NCBI RefSeq assembly: GCF_036227205.1
Contig: NZ_CP109442.1
Location: 248,001 to 312,000 of the forward strand
Direction: 5' to 3'
Source: Amycolatopsis sp. NBC_01480
GTDB taxonomy: Bacteria; Actinomycetota; Actinomycetes; Mycobacteriales; Pseudonocardiaceae
Length of the DNA: 64,000 nucleotides
Shown here: in pieces, positions 53,133 through 60,779 of the stretch
Layout of the letters: each line of letters starts with the position of its first letter
Position numbering within the stretch: position 1 is the first letter of the stretch
Made by a program: the position numbers and the translations under genes
The notes under the pieces: model-generated
The model's input: only the letters and a program-made list of their open reading frames with translations
What the model was told of the DNA's origin: nothing
The model's database searches: none

Positions 53133-54377
53133 ATGGGCGTGTCCCGCCGTACTTTCCTGTCCCTGGCTGCCGCCGGTTCCGCGGCCGCCGCGCTGCCCTC
53201 GCTGGCCGCACTGGCCACGCCCGCGTCGGCCGCCAGTCCGCCCGGTGACGTGGTCGGCAAGATCACCGTCGGCTACCAGGGGTGGTTCGCCTGCATCGGC
53301 GACGGCGCGCCGATCAATGCCTGGTGGCACTGGGCGCGCGACGCGAGCCAGCCGCCGTCGCCTAGCAACACCGGGATCAAGTCGTGGCCCGACGTCCGCG
53401 ATTACCAGCACACCTACCAAACCGGTTACGGGAACCTCGGCAACGGGCAGACCGCGAACCTGTTCTCCTCCTACGACCAGCAGACCGTCGACACGCATTT
53501 CTCGTGGCTGCAGCAGTTCGGCATCGACACCGCGGCCCTGCAGCGCTTCAACCCCAACGGCGCCGAGGGCCCGACCCGCGACGCGATGGCGGCCAAAGTG
53601 CGCAGCGCCGCCGAATCGCACGGGCGGAAGTTCTACGTGATGTACGACGTCACCGGCTGGACGAACATGCAGCAGGAGATCAAGGACGACTGGACGTCGA
53701 AGATGTCGGCGCACACCGCGTCCGGCGCGTACGCCCGCCAGAACGGCAAACCGGTCGTCTGCATCTGGGGCTTCGGCTTCAACGACGGCAACCACCCGTG
53801 GGACGCCGGCCCCTGCCTCGACGTGGTGAACTGGTTCAAGGGCCAGGGCTGTTACGTGATCGGCGGCGTGCCGCGGGAATGGCGCGTCGGCGGCTCGGGC
53901 ACCCGCACCGGGTTCTCCGACGTCTACCACGCGTTCAACGCGCTCTCACCGTGGATGGTCGGCGCGATCGGCAACGTGGGCGACTCCGACAACGTCTACA
54001 ACACCATCACCGTCGGCGACCAGGCGGACTGCAACTCCCACGGCATCGACTACCAGCCCTGCGTGCTGCCCGGCGACACCCAGGAACGCCAGCGCGTGCA
54101 CGGCGACTTCATGTGGCACCAGTTCTACAACATGATCCGCGCCGGCGCCCAGGGCATCTACATCTCGATGTTCGACGAGTACAACGAGGGCAACCAGATC
54201 GCGAAAACCGCCGAGGACTCCTCGATGGTCCCCGCGGGTTCTGGCATCTGGGCCCTCGACGAGGACGGCACGCGCTGCAGCTCCGACTACTACCTCCGGC
54301 TCACCGGCGACGGCGGCCGGATGCTGCGCGGCGAGATCGCGCTGACGCCGAACCGGCCGACCCAGCCGGTGGTCTGA
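53133..54377 (+). CDS. Tat-secreted glycoside hydrolase-like protein (GH71/GH99-like)
   Basis: A 414-residue protein with a twin-arginine signal (SRRTFLSLAAAG) and cleavage near ASA-A at 34. The mature part starts with VGKITVGYQGWFACIGDG, the entry of the GH71/99-like barrel annotated as xylosidase/arabinosidase. It ends with GAQGIYISMFDEYNEGNQIAK, carrying likely catalytic acids. The substrate is unknown. It is followed by a strong hairpin. Confidence 0.85.
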   Translation: MGVSRRTFLSLAAAGSAAAALPSLAALATPASAASPPGDVVGKITVGYQGWFACIGDGAPINAWWHWARDASQPPSPSNTGIKSWPDVRDYQHTYQTGYGNLGNGQTANLFSSYDQQTVDTHFSWLQQFGIDTAALQRFNPNGAEGPTRDAMAAKVRSAAESHGRKFYVMYDVTGWTNMQQEIKDDWTSKMSAHTASGAYARQNGKPVVCIWGFGFNDGNHPWDAGPCLDVVNWFKGQGCYVIGGVPREWRVGGSGTRTGFSDVYHAFNALSPWMVGAIGNVGDSDNVYNTITVGDQADCNSHGIDYQPCVLPGDTQERQRVHGDFMWHQFYNMIRAGAQGIYISMFDEYNEGNQIAKTAEDSSMVPAGSGIWALDEDGTRCSSDYYLRLTGDGGRMLRGEIALTPNRPTQPVV

Positions 54378-54383
54378 ACGACC

Positions 54384-54414
54384 CCCGCGTACGTCCTCAA
54401 TGGACGTACGCGGG
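54384..54414. terminator. Bidirectional terminator between the GH gene and the convergent serine hydrolase gene
   Basis: CCCGCGTACGTCC (54384-54396) pairs perfectly with GGACGTACGCGGG (54402-54414) around a 5-base loop. It lies between two converging stop codons (54377 and 54441). Confidence 0.8.
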
Positions 54415-54440
54415 TCAGTCGTTCGGCTGAACCGGCAGGC

Positions 54441-55673
54441 TCAGTCGACCAGCGCCTGGTAGACCAGCTGACGCAGCTGCTGCCGGATCGGGTGGGTGCT
54501 CGACGGCAGCAGCTGCGTGTAAAACGCCACCGTCAGGTCCTCGTCGGGGTCCACCCAGAACGCGGTGGACGCCGCGCCGCCCCAGGCGTACTCACCCGCG
54601 CTGGACAGGGTCTTCGCCTTGATCGGGTCCTCCAGCACCGAAAAGCCCAGCCCGAAGCCGAAACCGTCGAACGGCATCTCGGCGAACAGCGGCCGGCCGT
54701 AGGCCTCGAGGTCCACGTGGCCGGGCAGGTGGTTGCTGGCCATCACCTCGACCGTGCGCGGACCGAGCACCCGTGTGCCGTCAAGTTCGCCGCCGCGCAG
54801 CAGCATCTGCGTGAAACGGTGGTAGTCGCCCGCGGTGGAGACCAGGCCGCCGCCACCGCCGAGGAACTCCGGGCGGGCGGTGCCGAGCTTGCCGAAAACG
54901 TCGTTGCGCACGGCCCGTTTGGTGGCCGGGTCCGGCAGGTACAGCGCGGCGAGCCGGTCGGTGTCCGGGGTCCAGAAGCCGGTGTCGGTCATGCCGAGCG
55001 GGTTGAAGACGCGCTCGGCCAGCGCCTCGTCCAACGGCTTCCCGGCGAGCACCTCGACGAGGCGGCCGAGCACATCGCTGGACACCGAGTAGTTCCACTC
55101 GCTGCCGGGCTGGAACACCAGCGGGAACTCGGCCCACTGCCGGGAACACGCGGCGAGGTCCAGTCCCTTCGGCGTGCCCCACTCGTGCCCCGCCGCCCGG
55201 TAGATCGCGTCGACCGGGTGCGTGTGGTGGAAGCCGTAGGTCAGCCCGGAGGTGTGCGTGAGCAGGTGCCACAGCCGGATCGGCTCGGTCGCCGGCTCCG
55301 TGACCGGGGCCAGCGCCGAGCCCTTGACGTAGACCCGCGGCGACTCGAATTCGGGCAGCCACCGGGAAATCGGGTCGTTGAGGTCGATCCGGCCTTCTTC
55401 GACGAAGGTCATCGCGGCCACCGAGGTGATCGGCTTCGTCATCGAGAAGATGCGCCAGATCGTGTCGGGCTCCACCGGGGCGCCCGCCTCGACGTCGCGG
55501 CTGCCGTGCGACGCGACGTGCACGATCCGGCCGTGCCTGCTCACCACCGCGAGGTAGCCGGGAAGCAGCCCATCGTCGACATACCGGGCGAAATGCCGGT
55601 CGATGCGCAACAACCGTCCACTGTCGAACCCGGCCTCGGCCGGGTCGATGTCCACCTTCACCTCAGTCGCCAT
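54441..55673 (-). CDS. Serine hydrolase, class C beta-lactamase/esterase family
   Basis: A 410-residue cytosolic protein. Catalytic Ser-Lys are in FSMTKPITS (SxxK, near residue 78); the Tyr motif is WNYSVSS (YSV in place of YxN). A late GGAASTAFW replaces KTG. This pattern is that of EstB-like esterases and D-aminopeptidase relatives rather than true beta-lactamases, and there is no signal peptide. The substrate is not known. Confidence 0.9.
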   Translation of the reverse strand: MATEVKVDIDPAEAGFDSGRLLRIDRHFARYVDDGLLPGYLAVVSRHGRIVHVASHGSRDVEAGAPVEPDTIWRIFSMTKPITSVAAMTFVEEGRIDLNDPISRWLPEFESPRVYVKGSALAPVTEPATEPIRLWHLLTHTSGLTYGFHHTHPVDAIYRAAGHEWGTPKGLDLAACSRQWAEFPLVFQPGSEWNYSVSSDVLGRLVEVLAGKPLDEALAERVFNPLGMTDTGFWTPDTDRLAALYLPDPATKRAVRNDVFGKLGTARPEFLGGGGGLVSTAGDYHRFTQMLLRGGELDGTRVLGPRTVEVMASNHLPGHVDLEAYGRPLFAEMPFDGFGFGLGFSVLEDPIKAKTLSSAGEYAWGGAASTAFWVDPDEDLTVAFYTQLLPSSTHPIRQQLRQLVYQALVD

Positions 55674-55682
55674 GCGGCGAGG

Positions 55683-56498
55683 TTACGCCGATTCGCGCGC
55701 CCGCTCGGCCGCCTTCTCCTCACGCCAGGCCTCGTCGTTCTTGCCCTCGCGCCAGTATCCGGACAGCGACAGCGAGTCCCGCGAAACGGCGCGCTCGTCG
55801 AGCAGGTACCGGCGCAGCTCCCGGACGAACCCGGCCTCGCCGTGGACAAACGCCTGAACTTCGCCCTCGCGCCACGGCAGTGCCTTCACCGCCGCGGCGA
55901 GGTCGCCGCCGCTCGCCCGGTGCAGCCAGGTGATCTGCGCGTCCGCCTTGGTGACGAGCGGCTGCTCCTCGCCCACGTCCGCCACCAGCAGGAAAACGTG
56001 CGCGGGCGCGCCGGCGGGCATGGCCTCGAGCGCCGCCGCGATGGCCGGCAACGCGGCCTCGTCGCCCACCAGCAGATGCCAGCCCGCGTCGGCCCGCGGC
56101 GCGTAACCGCCGCCGGGACCGGAGAACAGCAGCTCGTCCCCGGGTTCGGCGCGCATCGCCCACGGCCCGGCGAGCCCCTCGTCCCCGTGCACGACGAAGT
56201 CGATCACCAGCTCGCCGGCCGCCTCGTCGTACGAGCGGACGGTGTAGGTGCGCAGCCGCGGCGCGTGCTCGCGCGGCAGCTCGGCCCGGATCCGCTGCAG
56301 GTCGAACGGCTCCGGGTACTCGACGCCGGGCACCTTGAAGACGACCTTCACGTACGCGTCGGTGAACTCGTTCGGCGAAAAGTCCCGCAGGCCCTCGCCG
56401 CCCGCCACGATGCGGATCATGTGCGGGCTCAGGCTCTCCTTGCGGAGGACCTGGAGCCGCACCGCCGGCCTCCCCTTGCGCGCCGGAGCATCGGCCAT
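55683..56498 (-). CDS. Siderophore-interacting protein (ferric-siderophore reductase, SIP family)
   Basis: A 271-residue NAD(P)H/FAD reductase of the ViuB/YqjH group that frees iron from ferric siderophores. The FAD motif RLRTYTVRSYD and ending LSGYWREGKNDEAWREEK are clear family marks. ATG at 56498 is chosen. A longer frame to 56558 would pass through the iron box that lies 14-32 bp upstream. Control by an IdeR/DmdR1-type repressor is therefore expected. Confidence 0.92.
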   Translation of the reverse strand: MADAPARKGRPAVRLQVLRKESLSPHMIRIVAGGEGLRDFSPNEFTDAYVKVVFKVPGVEYPEPFDLQRIRAELPREHAPRLRTYTVRSYDEAAGELVIDFVVHGDEGLAGPWAMRAEPGDELLFSGPGGGYAPRADAGWHLLVGDEAALPAIAAALEAMPAGAPAHVFLLVADVGEEQPLVTKADAQITWLHRASGGDLAAAVKALPWREGEVQAFVHGEAGFVRELRRYLLDERAVSRDSLSLSGYWREGKNDEAWREEKAAERARESA

Positions 56499-56511
56499 CG
56501 GTAACCACCCA

Positions 56512-56530
56512 TTCAGTAAGGCTTGCCTAA
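56512..56530 (-). promoter_or_regulatory. Iron box (IdeR/DmdR1-type operator)
   Basis: On the minus strand TTAGGCAAGCCTTACTGAA matches 13 of 19 positions of the consensus TTAGGTTAGGCTAACCTAA. It lies directly upstream of the siderophore-interacting protein gene. Confidence 0.7.
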
Positions 56531-56567
56531 TCTTGATTCCACCGTACGCGCCCGCCACCCGTCTCGC

Positions 56568-56900
56568 CTAGGCAATACCTTGGCCCAGTTCCGCGAGCAG
56601 CGCGGCGAACCCGGCCCGGACGCGGGGCCGGAAACCGACCAGGAACCGGTTGGCCAGCAGCACCGCCCACCACTGACCCTCGGCGGCGTTGAGCACCCGG
56701 TGGGTCACGCGCGCGCCCGCCGGATCGGCCACGACGTGGTACTCACCGCGATACCACCAGCCGCCCTGCTGCACGAGCGTTCGCCGTTCGCGGTCTGCCT
56801 CGACCGGTGTCGGATACTTCTTCAGCCGCCGCTCGATCCCGGCGAAGGCCTCCGACGGCGTGGTAGCGACGACGCCGGAGACCTCCACGATCGTTCTCAC
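56568..56900 (-). CDS. Small SRPBCC/START-like protein, hypothetical
   Basis: A 110-residue protein starting MRTIVEVSGVVATTPSEAF, in which a beta strand followed by an A/F-containing helix fits the start of SRPBCC (Bet v1-like) domains. It ends in a helix (VRAGFAALLAELG). No catalytic residues can be named. It overlaps the SnoaL-like gene by 4 bp, so they form an operon behind the TetR operators. Confidence 0.65.
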   Translation of the reverse strand: MRTIVEVSGVVATTPSEAFAGIERRLKKYPTPVEADRERRTLVQQGGWWYRGEYHVVADPAGARVTHRVLNAAEGQWWAVLLANRFLVGFRPRVRAGFAALLAELGQGIA

Positions 56901-57325
56901 GCCGCCCGCGGATCCGACACGCGGGTGTTCTGGAACGCGGTGATCAACCAGCCTTCCCCGCCGCGCACGAGCACAAAAGTGACCGTGACCTCCCGCCCTT
57001 CCTCGACGACGTCGCCGCCGGACAGCGAGGAACCGCCGCCGGAGACGACGATCGCGACGTCCTTCGAGGGGAAGCGGATGCGCGCTTCGCCGTAGCCGTT
57101 GACGAGCTTGGAACCCTTCAGCGGGCCTTCGAACAGCGCTCGATGCGAACTTTCGATCAGCTCCCGGCCCGGGAACTGCATGCCGAAGAACGTCACGTAG
57201 TCGGCGTCTTCGGTGAAGAGCCGGCCGTACGCGGTGGCGTCGCCGGCGTTCCAGGCGTCGTTTAGGCGGCCGAGGACGGCGAGGACTTCTTCCCGGGCGG
57301 TCTCTTGAGTGGCCAGGTCAGTCAT
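56897..57325 (-). CDS. SnoaL-like (SgcJ/EcaC family) protein
   Basis: A 142-residue NTF2-fold protein: helix LGRLNDAWNAGDATAYGRLF, strands DADYVTFFG and TVTFVLVRGGEGWLITAFQNTR. Such proteins are often annotated as oxidoreductases, but most lack a shown activity. It is divergent from a TetR gene across a 95-bp region with two palindromic operators, and is thus its probable target. Confidence 0.85.
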   Translation of the reverse strand: MTDLATQETAREEVLAVLGRLNDAWNAGDATAYGRLFTEDADYVTFFGMQFPGRELIESSHRALFEGPLKGSKLVNGYGEARIRFPSKDVAIVVSGGGSSLSGGDVVEEGREVTVTFVLVRGGEGWLITAFQNTRVSDPRAA

Positions 57326-57337
57326 GGCTTTCTCTCC

Positions 57338-57358
57338 TTAGCGAACGTGGTTCGTTAA
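57338..57358. promoter_or_regulatory. TetR-type operator 1
   Basis: The palindrome CGAAC-GTG-GTTCG, flanked by TTA on the left and TTAA on the right, lies 13 bp before the SnoaL-like start and overlaps its probable ribosome-binding or promoter region. Confidence 0.65.
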
Positions 57359-57373
57359 GAACAGTTCTACTCA

Positions 57374-57386
57374 CGAACGTCGTTCG
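57374..57386. promoter_or_regulatory. TetR-type operator 2
   Basis: CGAACGTCGTTCG repeats the same half-sites as operator 1 with its centre about 32 bp away (three helical turns), 35 bp before the TetR start codon. Confidence 0.65.
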
Positions 57387-57420
57387 CGTCAAGGAGATCG
57401 GCGCGGCTAGGCTGAGCGGC

Positions 57421-58128
57421 ATGACCGTCCCGCCCCCGCCCTGGCGCCGAACCCCCAGCCCGCGGCGGCGCGCCGCGAAGCCCCTGCTCTCCCAGGAGCT
57501 GGTGGTGAAGACGGCGCTGGAGATCCTGGCCGCGGAAGGCATCGAGGCCGTGACGATGCGGAAAGTCGCGCAGCGGCTGGAAACCGGGCCGGCGTCGCTG
57601 TACGCGTACGTGTCCAACAAGGAGGAGCTGGACGAGCTGATGCTCGACGCGGCGCTGGGCGACGTGCCGCAGCCGGCGCCGGACGCCGAGCGCTGGGACG
57701 AGCAGGTGAAGGAGCTGGTGCGGCTTCAGGTGCGCGCGATGATGGCGTACCCGGGCATCGCGCGGGTCGCGTGGAACACGCCGGTGCCGGTCACGCCGAA
57801 CGCGCTACGGCAGGGCGAGGCGATGCTGGCGCTGCTGCGCGCGGGCGGCCTGAGCATGGAGCAGGCGATGTTCGCGAGCGACGCGCTCAGCCTGTACGCG
57901 AAAGCCCACGCGTACGAGGCGAGCAGCTGGACGTTCGGCGACTTCGACCAGGCCGAAGTCGCCGAACGTGAGAGTCAGATGGAGGAGTACATGCGGTCGC
58001 TGCCCGCCGGCGCCTTCCCGAACCTGTTGCAGGCCGGGGAGTTCTTCACTGCCGAGACGAGCGGGCCGCGCTTCGAGTTCGCCCTGGAGATGTTCGTGGC
58101 CGGGCTGAAGACGCTGGTCAGGGCTTGA
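57421..58128 (+). CDS. TetR/AcrR family transcriptional regulator
   Basis: A 235-residue repressor. The N-terminal helix-turn-helix reads IEAVTMRKVAQRLETGPASLYAYVSNKEEL, cut here as VTMRKVAQRLETG and SLYAYVSNKEEL. The C-terminal ligand-binding domain is like that of TetR class C. It is divergent from the SnoaL-like operon with two matching operators between. Its stop overlaps by 11 bp the end of the convergent quinone oxidoreductase gene. Confidence 0.92.
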   Translation: MTVPPPPWRRTPSPRRRAAKPLLSQELVVKTALEILAAEGIEAVTMRKVAQRLETGPASLYAYVSNKEELDELMLDAALGDVPQPAPDAERWDEQVKELVRLQVRAMMAYPGIARVAWNTPVPVTPNALRQGEAMLALLRAGGLSMEQAMFASDALSLYAKAHAYEASSWTFGDFDQAEVAERESQMEEYMRSLPAGAFPNLLQAGEFFTAETSGPRFEFALEMFVAGLKTLVRA

Positions 58129-59038
58129 GCACGATCTTGCCGCGGGTGTGGCGCTCTTCCAGCTCGCGGTAGGCGTCCTGCACCTGCGCGAGCGGGTACA
58201 CGGCAGCGATCGGGACCTCGAGCAGGCCCTTGTCCACCAGCGCGACCAGGTCGCGCATGACCTCGGCGGACGCGGCAGCCGAGTTGCCCTCGGACTTCAC
58301 GCTGTACGTCTCCACAGCGGCAAAGTCGATCACCGTGTTGATCCGTCCCGTGTAGACACCCAGCCGCAGCGCCAGCTCCACGTAGCCGTCGCCGTAGTTG
58401 TCGATGAAGGAGTCCACCTGGCCGCCCGTGGCCACGCGGATGCGCTCCTCAACGCCTTCGCCGTACGCCACCGGGATCACGTCCTGCTCGCGCAGCCACG
58501 CGTGGTTCGCTTCGCTCGCGAGGCCGACCACGGTCGCGCCGGTGAGCTTGGCCAGCTGCACCGTCAGCGAGCCGACGCCGCCCGCGGCGCCCGAAACCAC
58601 CACGGTGTCCCCTTCGCGCACACAGACGGCCCGAACCGCGGCGTACGCAGTGGTACCGGCGACGAACAGCGCGCCGGCCGCCTCCCAGGAAACGCCGCTG
58701 GGCTTCGGGGTCAGGTCCGCGGCCTCGACCACGACGTACTCGGCGTGGCTGGAGCGGGTGTTCACGAAGCCGACGACCTCGTCGCCCACCTGGATCTCAT
58801 CGACCTCGGGCCCCAGCCCGACGACCACGCCGGCCAGGTCACTGCCCTGCCCGGACGGGAACTCCGACGGCCACCGGTCAGCGAGCGCGCCGCGCCGGAT
58901 CATGGCCTCGCCGGGGTTGATGCCGGCGGCTTTGACCTGGACGAGCACCTGGCCGGGTCCGGGTTCGGGACGGGGTACTTCGACCACTCGCAGCACGTCG
59001 ATTCCGCCGTGTTCGCTGTATCTGACCGCCTGCGGCAT
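58118..59038 (-). CDS. Zinc-type alcohol dehydrogenase-like / NADPH:quinone oxidoreductase
   Basis: A 306-residue MDR-superfamily enzyme. The GroES-like half has AAGINPGEAMIRRG. The Rossmann half has the NADPH motif VVVSGAAGGVGSLTVQLAKLTGATV. No catalytic zinc ligands are seen, as is normal for quinone oxidoreductases. ATG at 59038, (M)PQAVRYSEHGGIDVL, is preferred. The electron acceptor is not known. Confidence 0.92.
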   Translation of the reverse strand: MPQAVRYSEHGGIDVLRVVEVPRPEPGPGQVLVQVKAAGINPGEAMIRRGALADRWPSEFPSGQGSDLAGVVVGLGPEVDEIQVGDEVVGFVNTRSSHAEYVVVEAADLTPKPSGVSWEAAGALFVAGTTAYAAVRAVCVREGDTVVVSGAAGGVGSLTVQLAKLTGATVVGLASEANHAWLREQDVIPVAYGEGVEERIRVATGGQVDSFIDNYGDGYVELALRLGVYTGRINTVIDFAAVETYSVKSEGNSAAASAEVMRDLVALVDKGLLEVPIAAVYPLAQVQDAYRELEERHTRGKIVLKP

Positions 59039-59131
59039 GCGCGACTCCCTCGCTCGTGGACACTTGCAGCAACCAAGCATCGGCCGCGTTTATGCCCGCG
59101 AAGCGAAAATTCCCCCGCGATCAGCCGGGAT

Positions 59132-60355
59132 TCAGCCGGCCAGGCGACGCACGACGCCGTCCGCGAGCAGCCGCCCGCGATCGGTCAGCACGGCGCGGCC
59201 CTGACTGTCCAAAACGGACTCGTCCAGCAGTCCTTCCGCCGCCGCCGCGCGTGCCTCGGCCACCCCGGCGGCGTCCAGCGCGGAGAGCGGAAGCCCTTCC
59301 GCGACCCGGAGTTCGAGCATGATCCGCTCCAGGTGGCGGTCTTCGCCGGTGAGCAGCTCACGGCCCGCTTCGGGGCTTTCGCCCGCGGCGAGCTGGGCCG
59401 CGTACCGCGCCGGGTGCTTGACGTTCCACCAGCGCACGCCGCCGACGTGGCTGTGCGCGCCGGGGCCCGCGCCCCACCAGTCGCCGCCCTGCCAGTAGCC
59501 GAGGTTGTGCCGGCAGCGCGCGGCCGCCGAGGAGGCCCAGTTCGAAACCTCGTACCAGCCCAGGCCCGCGGCGGCGAGGGTGATGTCGATCAGCTCGTAG
59601 TCGGCGGCCAGCACGTCGTCGTCCGGGGCGGGCAGCTCGCCGCGCCGCACGCGCCGAGCCAGCGCAGTGCCTTCCTCGACGATCAGCGCGTACGCCGAGA
59701 CGTGGTCGACCCCCGCGGCGAGCACGGCGTCCAGCGACGCCCGCAGGTCCTCCGTGCGCTCGCCGGGAGTGCCGTAAATCACGTCGAGGTTCACGTGCTC
59801 GAAGCCCGCGGCCCGCGCCTCGCGCGCCGCGTCCACCGGCCGTCCTGGCGTGTGGACGCGGTCGAGCACCTGCAGCACATGCTGCGCCGCGGACTGCATG
59901 CCGAGCGAAACGCGGGTGTAGCCGGCCTCGCGGATCCCGGCGAAGAACTCCGGCGAGGTCGACTCCGGGTTGGACTCGGTGGTCACCTCGGCGCCGGGCG
60001 CCAGCCCGAACACCCCACGGACGATGTCGAGCACCTCGCCGAGCCCGTCCGCGCCGAGCAGCGAGGGCGTCCCGCCGCCGACGAACACGGTCTCCGCGGC
60101 CGGCGGCGCCTGGAGTACCCGGGCGGCCAGCTCCAGCTCACGGCGCAATCCGTCCAGCCACGACCGCGGCGACGCGCCCGAGCCGAGCTCGCCGGCGGTG
60201 TAGGTGTTGAAGTCGCAGTAGCCGCAGCGGGTGGCGCAGAACGGCACGTGCACGTAGACGCCGAACGGCCGGGTCCCCAGCCCTTCGAGGGCGCTCTCGG
60301 GCAATCCGATGGTGGCAGGTTCGGTGGTCTGGCTGGTCACGGGCACGACGTCCAT
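59132..60355 (-). CDS. hemW: HemW-like radical SAM protein (coproporphyrinogen III oxidase-like)
   Basis: A 407-residue radical SAM protein with CxxxCxxC in PFCATRCGYCDFN near residues 41-50, then VFVGGGTPSLL and the HemN_C domain. The extra Cys typical of true HemN is absent, fitting the HemW group of heme chaperones. ATG at 60355 starts (M)DVVPVTSQTTEPATIG. Upstream lies a gene-poor region with the two-unit palindrome. Confidence 0.93.
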   Translation of the reverse strand: MDVVPVTSQTTEPATIGLPESALEGLGTRPFGVYVHVPFCATRCGYCDFNTYTAGELGSGASPRSWLDGLRRELELAARVLQAPPAAETVFVGGGTPSLLGADGLGEVLDIVRGVFGLAPGAEVTTESNPESTSPEFFAGIREAGYTRVSLGMQSAAQHVLQVLDRVHTPGRPVDAAREARAAGFEHVNLDVIYGTPGERTEDLRASLDAVLAAGVDHVSAYALIVEEGTALARRVRRGELPAPDDDVLAADYELIDITLAAAGLGWYEVSNWASSAAARCRHNLGYWQGGDWWGAGPGAHSHVGGVRWWNVKHPARYAAQLAAGESPEAGRELLTGEDRHLERIMLELRVAEGLPLSALDAAGVAEARAAAAEGLLDESVLDSQGRAVLTDRGRLLADGVVRRLAG

Positions 60356-60403
60356 TGTCCACCGGCTCCCGACGGAGTCCGGCACAGGGACTCGAAGTCC
60401 GTC

Positions 60404-60444
60404 AAGGCCTCCTTGCCCGCGGCCCACGCCGGTAAGGAGGCCTT
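60404..60444. repeat. Two-unit copy of the 30-bp AAGG-NNN-CCTT palindrome family
   Basis: AAGGCCTCCTT at 60404-60414 and AAGGAGGCCTT at 60434-60444 are exactly 30 bp apart. They use the same core, spacing and linker style (CACGCCGGT) as the array at 6901-7292. The two cores are also reverse complements of each other, so the pair can form one larger hairpin. Confidence 0.85.
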
Positions 60445-60560
60445 GGCGGACAGTGCGCTTGTACCGCCCCACCGCACCGCATTGTCCCCTCACAGTGAGG
60501 CCTCTCCCACCATCCGGGCAAGCCTGGACCACATTGTGGACGCGTGGCACGCTCAGAGCC

Positions 60561-60647
60561 GTGAGTCCTGCCGGTGTCCTGCTCGTGGCGCGCCGCCACG
60601 TCGACCTTGTGCGCGTCGCGAGCGCGCTCTGCCGGCCGGTCCGCTGA
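60561..60647 (+). CDS. Putative sulfur-operon leader peptide (28 aa)
   Basis: GTG at 60561 opens a 28-codon frame ending in ARRHVDLVRVASALCRPVR. The RRHVDL-RVASA-C pattern is that of the short leader peptides in front of actinobacterial cysteine/sulfur genes. Comparable mycobacterial leaders with Cys codons act as cysteine-responsive attenuators. Here only one Cys codon is present. The stop lies 132 bp before the sulfite reductase start, and the gap has GC-rich inverted repeats. The 425-bp gene-free region around it otherwise holds only the palindrome pair. Confidence 0.75.
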   Translation: MSPAGVLLVARRHVDLVRVASALCRPVR

Positions 60648-60779
60648 CTCCCGACGCCCGACCAGCCCACCACACCTGGACCGCCGGCGCCGGACCGCCG
60701 CGAACCAGCCTGCCCGCCGGAAACTCCCCGGGCCCCGCGGTGGCCCCGGTGCCACGACCGCCTCCCGGAGGACCCCCAA

